From Welwitschia mirabilis (Eukaryota > Gnetophyta > Gnetopsida > Welwitschiales), in contig JBOZIK010000001.1 of assembly GCA_051453625.1 (NCBI GenBank), positions 189,973,328 to 190,037,327 on the forward strand: 64,000 bases of DNA, in the 5' to 3' direction. The stretch's first letter is position 1; every line of letters starts with the position of its first letter. Below, piece by piece: positions 47,478 through 58,795 of this stretch. The translations under genes and the position numbers were made by a program. The notes beneath the pieces were generated by a model, which was given only the letters and a program-made list of their open reading frames with translations, was not told the DNA's origin and ran no database searches.

Positions 47478-47580
47478 AGTATTTATGCCCAATGAAATCA
47501 TAAGCTTAACAATAGTTATGCCCGATGACATTACAAACTTAATAATAGTTATGCCTAGTGAATTTCCAAACCTATGCCCT
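47478..47580. repeat. Tandem 33-bp repeats bearing a primer-site-like motif
   Basis: TTATGCCC-type cores at 47483, 47516 and 47549 (spacing 33 and 33) and CTATGCCC at 47572. The last belongs to the true primer-binding site; the others resemble it and its flank (TATGCCCGATGAC versus TATGCCCTGATAC). Confidence 0.75.
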
Positions 47581-47587
47581 GATACAA
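47569..47587 (-). other. Ty3-C primer-binding site
   Basis: The minus strand reads GACATTACA (LTR end), TTTT, then TGTATCAGGGCATAGG, a tRNA-iMet-type TGGTATCAGAGC site with two transitions or near-transitions. The same CATAGG or CCTAGG tail follows the plus-strand site at 57052. Confidence 0.75.
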
Positions 47588-48399
47588 AAATGTAATGTCT
47601 GGATTAAAATAGCTAAAATTTTGGCAACAATGAAATACTTGTAGTAATTGAGATTTTCTATAAAGTGCTCTTACACTAATATGTGAGTTCCAAATTTATA
47701 ATTTCAATTTATAATACTATATAGAAATCATTTCATAAGATAATAGTTTTACTTATAAGATTTCATAAGATATTATTCGTATAGCTAAATATTCCTATAT
47801 CTATTGGCTAGGACTTAAAGATTTAGATCATCTAAATTGAGGTTTAAATTTTATAAAATAAGTTTGTGGATGACTAGTTAAAACACCACAAGAACCAAGA
47901 TTTAATATTTAAATAAGATGGCATAGAATTAGTCAAATGAATTTTAGCTATCTAATAGCATGAGTTAATGGCTATGAAATTGAGCATGATTTCAGAATAA
48001 GGGAGATAGCTTTATAACTCAAAGGAGTCTAATGGATTTTTATTGAAGTAATAATTAGGCCTAATATATTGTCATTTGTGCTACCCATAGTTTTTATTTA
48101 ATCTACAATTGTTGTTGAGGGCATAGGTTTTGTTTAACCTAAAAATGTTGTTGAGGAGAATCAATCACATGACCAGCTAGTAAGCATTTTCTGCCTAAAA
48201 CCAGTTGAGCTACCTTCTGATTTTGAAAAGGAAGGCATATTATAACATTATAACCCTAACATAAATGCAGAATATTTTATTATGATTTTCTAAAAGTTTC
48301 TTCAAGGATTTAAACATCTAACCTCTTCCATTCCACCTTATTATTCTTCCAATCACCAAAGGAGATACAAGTAGATCTGAAATTAATACCTAAGCAATT

Positions 48400-49650
48400 C
48401 ACTTAAGGGTTTTGTAGACAGTTGGCAGGAAAAACTATTATTAGTTGAATTCTGAACCTCTACGTGATCTCTACTATCAAGGGCTATTCCGTGTTGGCCA
48501 CCATTGTTGATCTTAGATCTGAGCTCTTCATGAGAAAGAAGCAAGAACAGAGTTGACAACTAAAATAATAAGAAATGCAGCTGAAAAAATGATAGTGATA
48601 GATTTTATTCTTCAACCAAAGTTATCAATGGCTTTAAAATTGATTTCGCTGTGGTGGCCTTCTTCTCCTCTGTTCTTGTTTTTGCCCAAGAAAGAGATTA
48701 AAAAAACTGAGTCTATCCTCAGGCCAGCTAATCTCCTTGTGAACAGAGACAAGAAGTGTGATTTTACAGGGCATGGCATTAAAAATGTTTCAAATTCTGG
48801 AAAGAGATCTTACAATTCTCTTAAGCATCTAAATCGTAGCCATACTCAAGTAACATCGGCAGCACGCTGGCAGGAGAGGAGGCTAACAGGATGCGTTGAC
48901 TTTCATTGCAAACAACGCACACGATGAATAGATCTGATGCCTTAGAGAAAGATCCGACATTTGAAGGATACATTTTCTTCGGAGATAGTTTCCCAAAAAA
49001 TGGAATCTATTTATCATCATCTCCCAGCAGAGCAGAAATATAAGAGGCGATGTCGTGAGGCAGAAAAATCAGAGTGGAAACATCAGGAGCATTAAGTTCA
49101 AAGACAAATTGAATTCAGTGTGAACAATTTTCGACACGCTCCTGCATCTTTTTACCAAGAGCAAAGGCATTTCAGTGTGATGGTTATCTTAAAAAGGTAA
49201 TAGTATTTACACAAGACGCTGGAAACCCTAGACAGAAAGAACTTCAAAATTTGGCAAAAAGAAAAATACAAGATTAGATTGTAAGAGGATCACATGGCGG
49301 CTTTAACATAAAGCAGGTTTTCGAAACATAAAAGGGGCGATTAGCTGATGGTCTCCACAACATACGCAACAGTCTGATCAATGTTCGACAGAAATAAAAT
49401 GCTTAATGATTTCTCGCTCCTCCACCTTCACCTCTAGACTGATAATCGCGGATAATGCTGCACCAGAGAAGGTAATAATGCTAAGAAGAAGTAGCAGGAA
49501 AAAAGACGGGAATTCAATGCAAACGCTTTCCTTTTCAATGTATGCTTCTTTAATTTGTTTTCATTGTAGTACGGGAATTCAAGGAAGAGGTTGGGGGTTC
49601 AAATTTCATATGCTTCACACCCTCCACTTTTCCACTAATAACTATAATAA
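48400..49650. other. CpG-rich segment of unknown origin, possibly a gene fragment
   Basis: Visibly richer in G+C and in CG dinucleotides than everything around it. Open stretches occur on the plus strand (48553-48927, 124 codons; 49406-49810, 134 codons) and on the minus strand: FELNAPDVSTLIFLPHDIAS, then FFGKLSPKKMYPSNVGSFSK with one stop between; and EFPSFFLLLLLSIITFSGAA, signal-peptide-like, near 49440-49520. CTAGGGTTTCC on the minus strand at about 49222-49232 is common in plant 5' untranslated regions. I recognise no protein family. A captured host gene fragment is my preferred reading; an unusual LTR interior is the alternative. Confidence 0.4.
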
Positions 49651-50489
49651 TTTCCAGTTTTCATTAGTAGCTATTATTAAAATGTTATTTTTATTAAATA
49701 ATAAAAGATTAACTTATTACAATAATTCACTTCCATCATCTTCTATTGTGAAAAGGAATCCTCTCATGGTAATTATAATGTTTTCCTTAATATTGCTTTC
49801 TTCTCCGTGATACCTTAAATATTCTATCATTTCATAATTGAATAAAAATAACCTAACACAAGAGATAATGAAGTAATGTTTAATTTAAAATAATTATAAT
49901 TATGGGATAATGATACTTTTGATAAAATCAATAATTGTTTTAACAAGTTACATTAAAGATTTTAAAATATGAATATAGAAGTTGTTAACAAGAAAATTAA
50001 CAATGAAAATATCGAGATTTTTAACAAGAAAATCAAAATTTATTACATCTTCTATTACAAGATCAAGAAGGTATAATAAAAAATACACATGATTTAGTTT
50101 GGGTAGTATTCTCAAGATCACAATAATTACATCACTGAAATTTTAAAATTCATAAAATAACTATACATTTCACTCCAAAATACTTTTTCAACATAAACTA
50201 GAATGATAATCTCCACTTCTCATGCCCTTCTCAACAATTAAGCTCCAGTTTTTCCACTTGTTTACATAAGAAATATAGAGTGAGAACCATAAAAATTTCA
50301 CAGCTCCCAATATGGTCTAGGCAAGGTAAGATAGAGATTGAAGGATTTCAAGTCTTACGATAGATAAGTTAAGAATCAAGAATTTCCAAGAAATGATGTT
50401 CATTTCAAGAATTTCAAACGACGATCTTATGGAAATGATATAAAATAATTAATTTTTTAAAATAAATTTTTTATATATTTTTATTTTCC

Positions 50490-50640
50490 TCCACTACCTC
50501 CTTTTGCGATCTATGGGATCAACTACCTCATTCAGTGATCCGTTGATTTCTCATAATATTTCTTTCATATATTCTCTTACTCCACTACCTCATTTAGTGA
50601 TCTCTAGAGTTCACTTCCTCATTCAGTGATCTATGGAATA
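50490..50640. repeat. Four copies of CACTACCTCATTCAGTGATC
   Basis: Copies start at about 50492, 50521, 50583 and 50611. They appear related to the 65-bp repeats of the plus-strand LTR at 56169-56420 (CTCTAG, GATCACT and GAGG blocks in reverse complement). Confidence 0.75.
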
Positions 50641-51100
50641 CTCATTTGCATAAAATCACAAGAATCCAAGATATCAGGAGAAGTATGAGTGAGATATATT
50701 AATAAAAGCATAGATCTTTAATAAGAATAACTTAGAATATATTCTCATTTAATTTCTTAAGGATTTTCTAAGAAAATAATAGAAACTAGAATTCATGACC
50801 AAGATTGCAATTTGTTGAGAAGTGATAACAAAAACATCTAAACAACCTTAAGATGATTGCAAGAGAGTGAACAAAAATAGAATTTCATATAAAGACACAT
50901 ATAAGAATAGGACCAATTAAGGATGCAAGAATTAAATGGAATCATATCTATATTTGGTTGTCATGTTTAAAGACTTCAAGTTTCAAGTCTCTTTTAAGAT
51001 TCCAAAGCTCCAAGGTTTTCCAACATCCAAGTTTGAAGTCCCCAAGACACAAAAATAAAGGCTTTCTTAAAGATATAAAAATATGAGGAGAAGAAGGTCC

Positions 51101-51109
51101 TATTTATAG
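51101..51109 (-). promoter_or_regulatory. TATA box of the Ty3-C LTR
   Basis: TATTTATAG on the plus strand, CTATAAATA on the minus strand. The equivalent in the plus-strand LTR is TATAAATAG at 55759-55767, and in the fragment at 4187-4194. Confidence 0.6.
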
Positions 51110-51542
51110 TAAGAGGAAGTGTGGGTATGAAGAGACACAAGAATATGAAAAGACATCATCATCATTGAAAGAAGTGGTCATGATTCCATAACCATAAATC
51201 ATTACTTTGCCTGACCACTGGGTGCATAATGTTTTATCATAATAGTAATTACTTATTTTGCAAAATAATAATCATTAAAAAGATACCTGCAAGAATTTCA
51301 AGAGCATGTCACTACTTTGGTCATGATAAGAAAGATGAATCTAATTGTAACTTAATCAAGATGATATTATTAGAAATAATGTTCAAATAATAACATCAAG
51401 ATAGAATTTTTGTCACCTCTAAATATTTATCCATTTATAATAATTCCTTTTGCCTACAAGACATTAAATTTTAACTATATTATTTACTTTCATTTAATAA
51501 TTCTTAGGCTAATTTTTATAACTTGAAAATTGAGACATGACA

Positions 51543-52859
51543 GAAAAATATTTTGAGATGTACTATCTACATGTAGTAGTTTGTTGTATTTACTAAGCCT
51601 CATTTTAAGAGGATAGTAAAGAAGGCATCAAATCCTTATTGGATTTATGGAATTTGGTATGTTTAATGAGGTAGACCCATGAACTGACTAAGGCCTAGGC
51701 ATTATACTTACTTAATGAGATGGTATTAATACTACTAAGACATAAACATATTTGATTTTAATAAAATATTAGCTTTGAAATTTTGATGGGGTTAAAGTGA
51801 TATGCCCTTTATATTTTTTTTTCATTACCTTGGGTTTAAATGTTTGTGCATGATTTATGATATGAGTTTTTATATTAGCACTTATGCATCATAAATCTTA
51901 TATTTTACTAAGTTGAACTAATGAATTCATAATTATTTTATGTTCTTTTTATTATTATTAGATAGTAATGTTTAGCTTTTATGATGTATAATTTTTGGGT
52001 TTCAACTATTAGATGGTAAGCTTAGATTTGGTTGTAACTTTTGTATATAAAGGATCACTCATGAATAGAGGATTAGAGTAATCTTTCTTACTAAGGATTA
52101 CTAATCCTTTTTGAATTTGATACAATGTTTTTTGACCAAGTTAATTTATAAGACAAATATCTTAAGAATGCTAAGAAATTCTCTTGTAATTAAAACTTTC
52201 ATCTTAATATTTTTATTTATATATGTTTCTTTCTTAAATCTTAATAATATCAATATAATCAAAATTTAAAAAATTAAATTTCTCATGAATATAGCTTCCA
52301 TAGATGTTTAAATCTATAACTAGACTTATGAATGAGGAAAATCTATAATAGAACTAATAGTTCATATATCTTTTATCTAAGGAAAATAAGTAGACATCAA
52401 TTTTTACTTCTTTGGTATATAACTTTGAAGTTCTTATCCTATTCAATTTTTATCTAATTACTCTTGATTGTCTATTATCATCAATATGGATTTCAGGATT
52501 TAAATGTCCCTTTCCAAGAGGGAATTACATGTCTCACACCTAGAATCCTTCTTGATTTTTACTAGCTCTGATGACTGATAATCCACTCTTTTTATCTGCA
52601 CAAAATGAAAATAAAGGAACTATGTTGTCTGATTCCAAGAGTAGGAAGATAGATATCCCCGTTAATTTTTCCCTCCTCAGATTATTTTTGAGTCATATGC
52701 TTTAAATGTCTATGCATTGTATTTTCTTACAATTTCTTAGCCATTTTCTAAAAAAGTTATTAATTTTATTACAAATCCAAGTCACATTTTGTAGCCATGG
52801 CTTTATTATAGAAAATGCATGATGTTACACTTAATTTTATTTTCCTTGTTATAATATCT
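51543..52859. other. Unassigned AT-rich sequence
   Basis: I see no LTR ends, primer site or coding motif. A TATA-like TTGTATATAAAGG at about 52041-52053 followed by TCACTCATGAATAG looks like a copia LTR promoter in plus orientation, but the LTR borders cannot be located. By nesting logic the missing 5' end of Copia-B could lie here; I could not confirm it. Confidence 0.4.
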
Positions 52860-55093
52860 AATAAATCTATCTTTTTTTTGACAAAAAAGGTCACATATAT
52901 TTTATTATAAAAAAGTTATAAAGAGATATAAACTTGATTATCTAGTAGAGGAATTACCCACTGAATAATAACAAAAACCATAGAGCCTTTTAAGAAAATA
53001 AATAATCTAGAAATGAATTTATTAAAAATAGAAAGAGACTAACACATTTCATAATATTTCATCATTTCATCTTTATCATAGAGGTGGTATGATAATTTAA
53101 TCTATTTATTTTCTAATACACCTTTCACACTATTTACTTTAATGGTTTTCTCAAGTGCTTCCTCTATTTGATGCTAGCTCTTTTGAGGATACCACTACAA
53201 CACTAATCTATAGTATGCTTTAATTACCTTATTGCCAAATGCTTCAAGTCTGAGACCTAATTCTACATATTGGCCTACCCGATTCCTAAAGGCAAATTTA
53301 TCATATTCTACCTTCTTACTCTATGCTTTCAATTCTTTATGCTATTGCTCCCATAAAGTTTCCTCTTTAAAATGTTACTTTCTACCCAAGTGTTGTAATT
53401 TTTATTTAGGTTTCTTACTTAGATCCTAGGCCTATTCGTATTAATGCTAATGTTTTTATTTATTCCATTTTTATAGGCTTATGCCTTCATGCTAGTTTTT
53501 TTTTTTTTTGGTGTATTTTTTACATGGGATTTTTTTTTTTTTTTTCTTGATGCTATTACTACTATGTTTTCTTCTCTAGCATTGATTTTGATTTATTCAT
53601 TTAATGATGGATTATTGTTCTTCTCCTTTTTCTTAGGTTATTTTCCATCCTCTTTTTAGTTATTATCATTGAAATAATAATTTTTAAGATACTATATTTA
53701 TTAGGAGGATCCTCCCATTTAGTTTGCTAGGCTTAATCCTCATTTGTATCATTTCTATTCTCACTATTAGATTTGGAAGGTTTTTTAATGGTTTACACCT
53801 TTATCTACATGCTAGGCTTGTTACTATTATTGATGGATTTTATTTTTCTAATTGATCTTTTAGGTTTAGTTCTCTTTAAAATGTGTGTTGGATTCTCATT
53901 ACTTTGTACCTACATTACATTCTTGATATGCATGAGAGACATCTTATCTGCTTCTATGCCTTTGAGGAAATTTATGATTTTATTAATCATTCCTAAATAT
54001 CTTCCTTATTCCTTCTTTGTATTTTTCCTATCATAAATCATAGGGTATTAACTTGTTTCCTTTTCCTTAGTACTAGTAAGAAATTAAACTATAACCATCT
54101 TAGTTTTGAGGGGTTACCATTTTGAATTAGGTACCTATCAATTAATTCTACTATAGGATCCTAAGGGAACTATAATTTTACTTTCTTAATGTATCCTTTA
54201 CTCATTCTTGGTCCTTTTCTCTCAAAGAGGTTATTCACATTGTTATAACTTGTGAATGATAGAAAACTTACCTCTCATTTCTATTCTAGATTAATTACAT
54301 TCATAATTATCTCTGGCTTAAGGGATAACCATTAATTTCTAATAATGAACTTTCCATTCCTTATGCATTTTCTTCCCTTGAAGTTAGAATCTTCCTATAA
54401 TCTCATTAAGGATTCATCCAATTACTTGTACCCTTTACTAAAGTTTTACACTCTTTTTATATGTTCTCATCTCATCAATTTCAAATTATAGATGCTTATC
54501 CACTCTTTTGATGGTATTGTTTTTGCTATTTTTCTTCTAATTTACCTTAATATTTCATCCACCATTAACTTGTCTTTCTAAAACTTTCTTATAATTCAAG
54601 GCACATAGAGGATTTAAAGGACTACATCAATGTGATTCCTTGTTAAGTTTAGCATCCAATGCTAGCTTCACTTGTTTTAAATCCTTCTAAACTTGCATTA
54701 CCAAAGGGTAGTACTGGAAAAGATTCTTAGTGGATGTTAGTTTACTAAACTCTTCATAGGCATTTAAAATTTGAGACTTCTCTACTTTAGGTATACTATT
54801 ATGAGTTAGCTATCATCCATTTTAAAATGCTACATTTCCCACAACATTATTTTACCATGTATATCTTAACAAGTTGTCGATGTCATATTTGCTAATTAAT
54901 AACTTTGTAGAGGTGGATTTACCATTATTTAATAGTATTTTATCACTTTCTTTATCATTCATTGAGTTTTAATTCCTTAATTTTTGATGTCAATTTTTCT
55001 ATGACTTTATCTACCTATGGGTCTGCACTCCTTAGATAGTTCTAACCACTCTAGCATTACTACACTCTTATTCTTATGTTTTCTTATAGCCAT
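52860..55093 (-). pseudogene. Long lysine-rich ORF relic, family not recognised
   Basis: An A-rich decayed coding stretch on the minus strand, apparently starting at an ATG at 55091-55093. Readable pieces in order: MAIRKHKNKSVVMLEWLELS, KVIEKLTSKIKELKL, STSTKLLISKYDIDNLLRYT (about 54860-54930), KSQILNAYEEFSKLTSTKN (about 54730-54790), INKIINFLKGIEADKMSLMH (about 53930-53990), and VEYDKFAFRNRVGQYVELGL then KVIKAYYRLVL and QIEEALEKTIKVNSVKGVLE (about 53120-53320). The pieces sum to roughly 700 codons broken by scattered stops. Charged helical content suggests a gag- or ORF1-like structural protein of an unlisted element; a host pseudogene is possible. No RT, protease, integrase, zinc knuckle or transposase motif was seen. 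T-runs at 53496-53543 interrupt it. Confidence 0.45.
53496..53543. repeat. Two poly-T runs
   Basis: Runs of about 14 and 16 T at 53496-53509 and 53528-53543, separated by GGTGTATTTTTTACATGGGA. On the minus strand these are poly-A tracts. Confidence 0.85.
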
Positions 55094-55611
55094 TGTTTAG
55101 CTATGGCTATTTCCTCTATATTTATGGAGATTTCTATCATATCTAGACTTTTAAGGTTTAAATATTTAGCTCAAAAATTTAATTAAAATAAATTTTGTTG
55201 TTATAGGAGGGACAAGATAATTTAGTTCTTATATATTTTTCTTATCATTAAGATATAACTATATTGTGGAAAATTTATTCTACAATTATTATTTTAAGTT
55301 CTTCATTTTTTAATAGCCATAATATTATTCTTGTTGTAAATTATTGGTAACTAATTATGATCTTTAATGGGTAAGGTATTGGTTAAAGTAGTGGTTATGT
55401 TAGTGCATAAGTTAGTGGTTAAACTAGTTGTTGCATTAATATTATTTTCTTTATTTAATTGTTGCACTTTTTCTTTATTTTAACATGGAAAATATATTTA
55501 TAAGGTGGATCATTTCAATTATTTATTTTAACAAATTCATTATTATTTATTATGATGAAATATTATGCACCCAGCGACCTATCAAGGTAATGATTAGGGG
55601 TTATGAAATCC

Positions 55612-55702
55612 CTACCACTTCCACCACCTCCACCACTTCCTCACATTCACCACTTCTACCACCTTTACCACTTCTATCACATCCACCACCTTTATCACCA
55701 TC
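55612..55702. repeat. CCA-rich low-complexity tract
   Basis: Irregular (CCACYW)n sequence, as in CCACTTCCACCACCTCCACC, just upstream of the TATA box of the plus-strand LTR. It encodes the S/T/P-rich artefact in the open frame at 55485-55763. Confidence 0.85.
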
Positions 55703-55758
55703 TTTTATGATTATATCTCTTCATGTTCTCATGTATTTTTACATCCTTCATTCTCTAT

Positions 55759-55767
55759 TATAAATAG
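55759..55767 (+). promoter_or_regulatory. TATA box of the plus-strand LTR
   Basis: TATAAATAG, in the same relative place as in the Ty3-C LTR. A transcript starting about 30 bp on would cover the 65-bp repeats and the primer-binding sites. Confidence 0.65.
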
Positions 55768-56168
55768 AACCTTGTTTCATCTTATTTCATACCTTGAGAA
55801 AGCCTTCGCTATTAAATCTTAGAAACTTTAACTTGGATCTTGGAAAACCTTGGATCTTTGGATTCTTTAGAAGTTCTCAAGTTTTCATATTAATTTTGGA
55901 TATGTTTGTTGATTTAGTAAATTTTTTGTATGGTTCTTAGCTTACTTAGTTTCTTGCATTACCTTTTCATCCTATAATGCTTGCATTTCTTAAAATCTTT
56001 GTTTAGTATCTTGCATATTATTAATGCTTGTAAGTTCTCTTCATACATCATACATCATGCATCATAATTGGCTTATAATTCTTTCATCTCAATCCTTATC
56101 CATGTTAACTTAAGATTTTTAACCTTTTATTGATTTGTATTTGATATCTTCTAAATTGCTGAAAGTTT

Positions 56169-56420
56169 TCTCTAGAGAGTAAAGAGAGTAAATTGTCCCC
56201 TCTAGATGTGTGGATTTGAATTTCTATAAATTACCTCTAGTGATGAAAGGGAGTTACTTGTTTTCTCTAGATGTGTTGATTTGAATTACTGTAAATTACC
56301 TCTAGAGAGTAAAGGAGTAACTTATTCCCTCTATATGCATTGGTTTATATTACAATAAATTAGCTCCAAAGAGTAAAGAGATTAAATTGTCCCCTCTAGA
56401 TATGTATGCATTTGGATTTT
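56169..56420. repeat. Four tandem units of about 65 bp in the LTR
   Basis: Units start at 56169, 56234, 56299 and 56363 (spacing 65, 65, 64). They share CTCTAGAGAGTAAAG, CCCTCTAGATGTGT and TGAATTNCTNTAAATTA blocks. Confidence 0.88.
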
Positions 56421-56985
56421 TGTAATTTGTATGAGGTATTAGTTACATTTTGATTTTTCTTGCAAATCCTATCTTATTCTTGGAAGTCATGGACTACACT
56501 TGAAATTGTAAAGATTACAATTCTCATGTCACATGTGCAAGAACTACTATGAAAGAAGACTTTGAAAAGAACTAGCTAATGTAAGATGGATTGACTATTA
56601 TTTTTCATGGTTGCTATTTAGATGCATGTATTTATTTGAAAGATCTTGGATGTCCTAATGAAATTGTAATATTTATATAAACATGGTTATTATACTCAGA
56701 TTTATTTTAGCATTAAGCAAGCATTACAGATATATGCATATATTAGCAATATATTTATCTTCCTTTTATTATAAGGATTATACATGTTATTTACTCTTCC
56801 TTAATGCAAAGTTATATGTTTATGTTTGTGTTTTATAGATTATTCTTAATTTAAACAATAAATGTATATTTGAAATAACATGTAGCTAAGGTTATTTATT
56901 ATTTATAGCAAAATATATCTTAAGTATCTTGACAGCTTAGATGGTTAAATCAAGTAACATTATTATTTATTAAATTAAAATTTAA

Positions 56986-57067
56986 GACATTATACTTTGG
57001 TATCAAAGTAAGCTTTAAGTTTTATATTGTGGATTTTAGGACATTACATTTTGGTATCAGAGCCTAG
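56986..57067 (+). other. Two tandem LTR-end/primer-binding-site modules
   Basis: GACATTATA plus TTTGGTATCAAAG (site core at 56998) is followed 54 bp on by GACATTACA plus TTTTGGTATCAGAGCC (site core at 57052). The second is an intact tRNA-iMet-type TGGTATCAGAGC; the first has two changes. The second is the better-preserved site. Confidence 0.85.
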
Positions 57068-57432
57068 GTGACAATTTCATTTGGCGTAATTGTGATGAAT
57101 CCATTACACATGAGATTCAAGATTGTGATTTTACTAAGACACAATTGCTGTTAAGTTGTTGTAAGAGTATAGATCATGATATGTAATATAGTTAATTTAA
57201 AAGTTCATAATTATTCTTATTATGATTATTGTTGTTGAGACAAGTACCATTGTCATTGTTCTTATTAGCTCATTAATAAGGAGATGCTTATTTAGGAAAG
57301 CACTAGCACATAATTTCTATCCTCGTAGAATTGCATAAAGGCTAAATAGACATACTCTCCTTTAAAAGTGAAAAATACACGTTAATAGTGTAGTTCTTGT
57401 ACACTCTATGACCAAATCGAAAGCCCATAACT
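57068..57432 (+). other. Leader of element E, truncated by Copia-D
   Basis: Non-coding sequence following the primer-binding site. No gag frame is reached before the Copia-D LTR begins. Confidence 0.6.
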
Positions 57433-58778
57433 ATAGGATCAAGAATCCTAGAGGAAAAGGTGAATAGGATTTAAAAACTTAATTGAATAACTTTATAAAA
57501 ATTAACTTGCTTGAAATGAATACTTAAAACCTGTTCAAATAAAACTAAAACTATTCTAAAAATCTAAATAATAGATAGCACAAAAATACTAAAGAGGAGG
57601 CACACAAGTTTTATAGTGGTTTGGGAAACCCCCTACTCCAATCTTGATGATCAGCTTCTATCCAAGCTTGATCTAGATCTTCATTAATCTCTTTCTAGGT
57701 ATTCCAGGTTTATCTATAATTTTTATAAATAGACTTTTCTGAGGCTTAGTCTCAATCTTTTGTAAGAAAGCAAAGTGGTTACAATGGTTTGCCGAAATGC
57801 ATAGGTTTCCTCTGATCTTTAACTCAAGAATAGTATTACTACATTGCTTGATAAGATGTTATAATTTAAAAGCATACAGTGCAACTGACTTAACTAAGTA
57901 TGCAAAGATACCAACAGTTCTTAGTTCATCTTTAGTTAAGTAGAATATGCCAAAGAGTATAATAAATGATTTCAAAAAGATTCAAAAATGGTACAGTGAT
58001 TTTGACTCTTGATAAATATATAGTAAAAGACTTTTAAGATTTTTACAAGTAAAAAGACCTTTCAATAGACATAAAATGAACTCATAACAACTAGAATAAT
58101 CCTATTTCTGTCACAACTGGTCAACCCATCAAAAGTCTAGTTGGCCTTATCTGGTGCCCTTACTAAAGTTGGTCACCTTTATATTCTTTTGGTCGATTCC
58201 TATTTCTTATAGCTCCAAGTCTAGTCGATCCCTTAAGGTCTAGTCAATTGTTTATCTAGTTACCCGGATATTCATTCAGTCATCCTCTTTGTCAGTAAAA
58301 AAATGCAATACTATTTTCTACTCCAAATCCAATTGACCCCATAAATGTTCAGTTGACTCCTTATTGATAAAGAATAAATGTCACTCTAGGTCTGATTGGC
58401 CCTCAAGAATCGAGTTAACCCCTTGATGATTGACTGTGAAATTTTAAGGCTTAGGTTCAGTCAATCCCTCTAGAATCTGATCGATCCCTTAATGATTGGC
58501 TAAGAAGTATCACATGCACAGGTTTAGTTTATCCCTCATGTATCCAGTTAACCCCTATAAAATTAGTCATTTTTGTATAATCTTTAGACATGATTAATTC
58601 TTAGAAGTCTGGTTAACCCTTTAGAATGATATAAAAACTGACAGGTTCAAGTTCAAATTGTGATAAATTATTTTAGCTTCTGACCTACAATGATTAATAT
58701 TTTCTAAACAAAATACAACATGTTTTTCTAAACAGAAATTATTAGTTTGACATTAAATTGGTAAACAATAACTCAACA
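57433..58778 (-). mobile_element. Copia-D 3' LTR
   Basis: On the minus strand it starts TGTTGAGTTATTGTTTACC and ends ATTCACC-TTTTCCTCTAGG, ATTCTTGATCCTATA, the form seen in Sirevirus-like copia LTRs. Right of it lies the complement of the polypurine tract AAAGAAGGAGAT (58779-58795). It contains many dispersed GTCGA(C/T)-type words (58130-58630). Confidence 0.82.
58130..58640. repeat. Degenerate GTCGACTG-type repeats in the Copia-D LTR
   Basis: Repeated variants of (A/T)AGTCGATCCCTTAA and CAGTTGACTCC at intervals of about 40-70 bp: for example GTCTAGTTGGCC, GGTCGATTCC, AGTCGATCCC, CAATTGACCCC, CAGTCAATCCC and TGATCGATCCC. A similar cluster sits at 60495-60645. Confidence 0.7.
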
Positions 58779-58795
58779 ATCTCCTTCTTTGACAT

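Larger units (their letters stand above)
47591..51542 (-). mobile_element. Ty3-C 5' LTR with internal CpG-rich insert
   Basis: On the plus strand it begins TGTAATGTCTGGATT at 47591 and ends GAGACATGACA at 51542. At 3.95 kb it is about 2 kb longer than the related plus-strand LTR at 55135-57048. The extra length lies between 47591 and 50490 and includes the segment at 48400-49650. It contains a TATA box at 51101-51109 and tandem CACTACCTCATTCAGTGATC repeats. Confidence 0.75.
55135..57048 (+). mobile_element. Plus-strand Ty3 LTR related to Ty3-C (element E)
   Basis: It starts TATCATATCTAGACTTTTAA (TGTCATGTCTCAATTTTCAA in Ty3-C, so TG has become TA) and ends GGACATTACA at 57039-57048, next to a good primer-binding site. 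TATGCACCCAGCGACC and TATTATAAATAGAACC line up with the reverse complement of 51090-51240. It is the only element clearly on the plus strand. About 1.9 kb. Open frames inside (for example 55485-55763) are low-complexity. Confidence 0.75.

Noticed and set aside
53773-54036. Hydrophobic 87-residue plus-strand frame resembling a membrane protein
   Set aside because: It is the shadow of the A-rich minus-strand ORF relic; T-rich antisense sequence gives Leu/Phe/Ile codons automatically.
52860-55093. Endogenous pararetrovirus or LINE as identity of the ORF relic
   Set aside because: No reverse transcriptase, movement-protein, zinc-knuckle or endonuclease motif could be read, so neither label is supported.
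55485-55763. Plus-strand frame with a Thr/Ser/Pro-rich tail
   Set aside because: It is produced by a CCA-rich low-complexity tract just upstream of an LTR TATA box.
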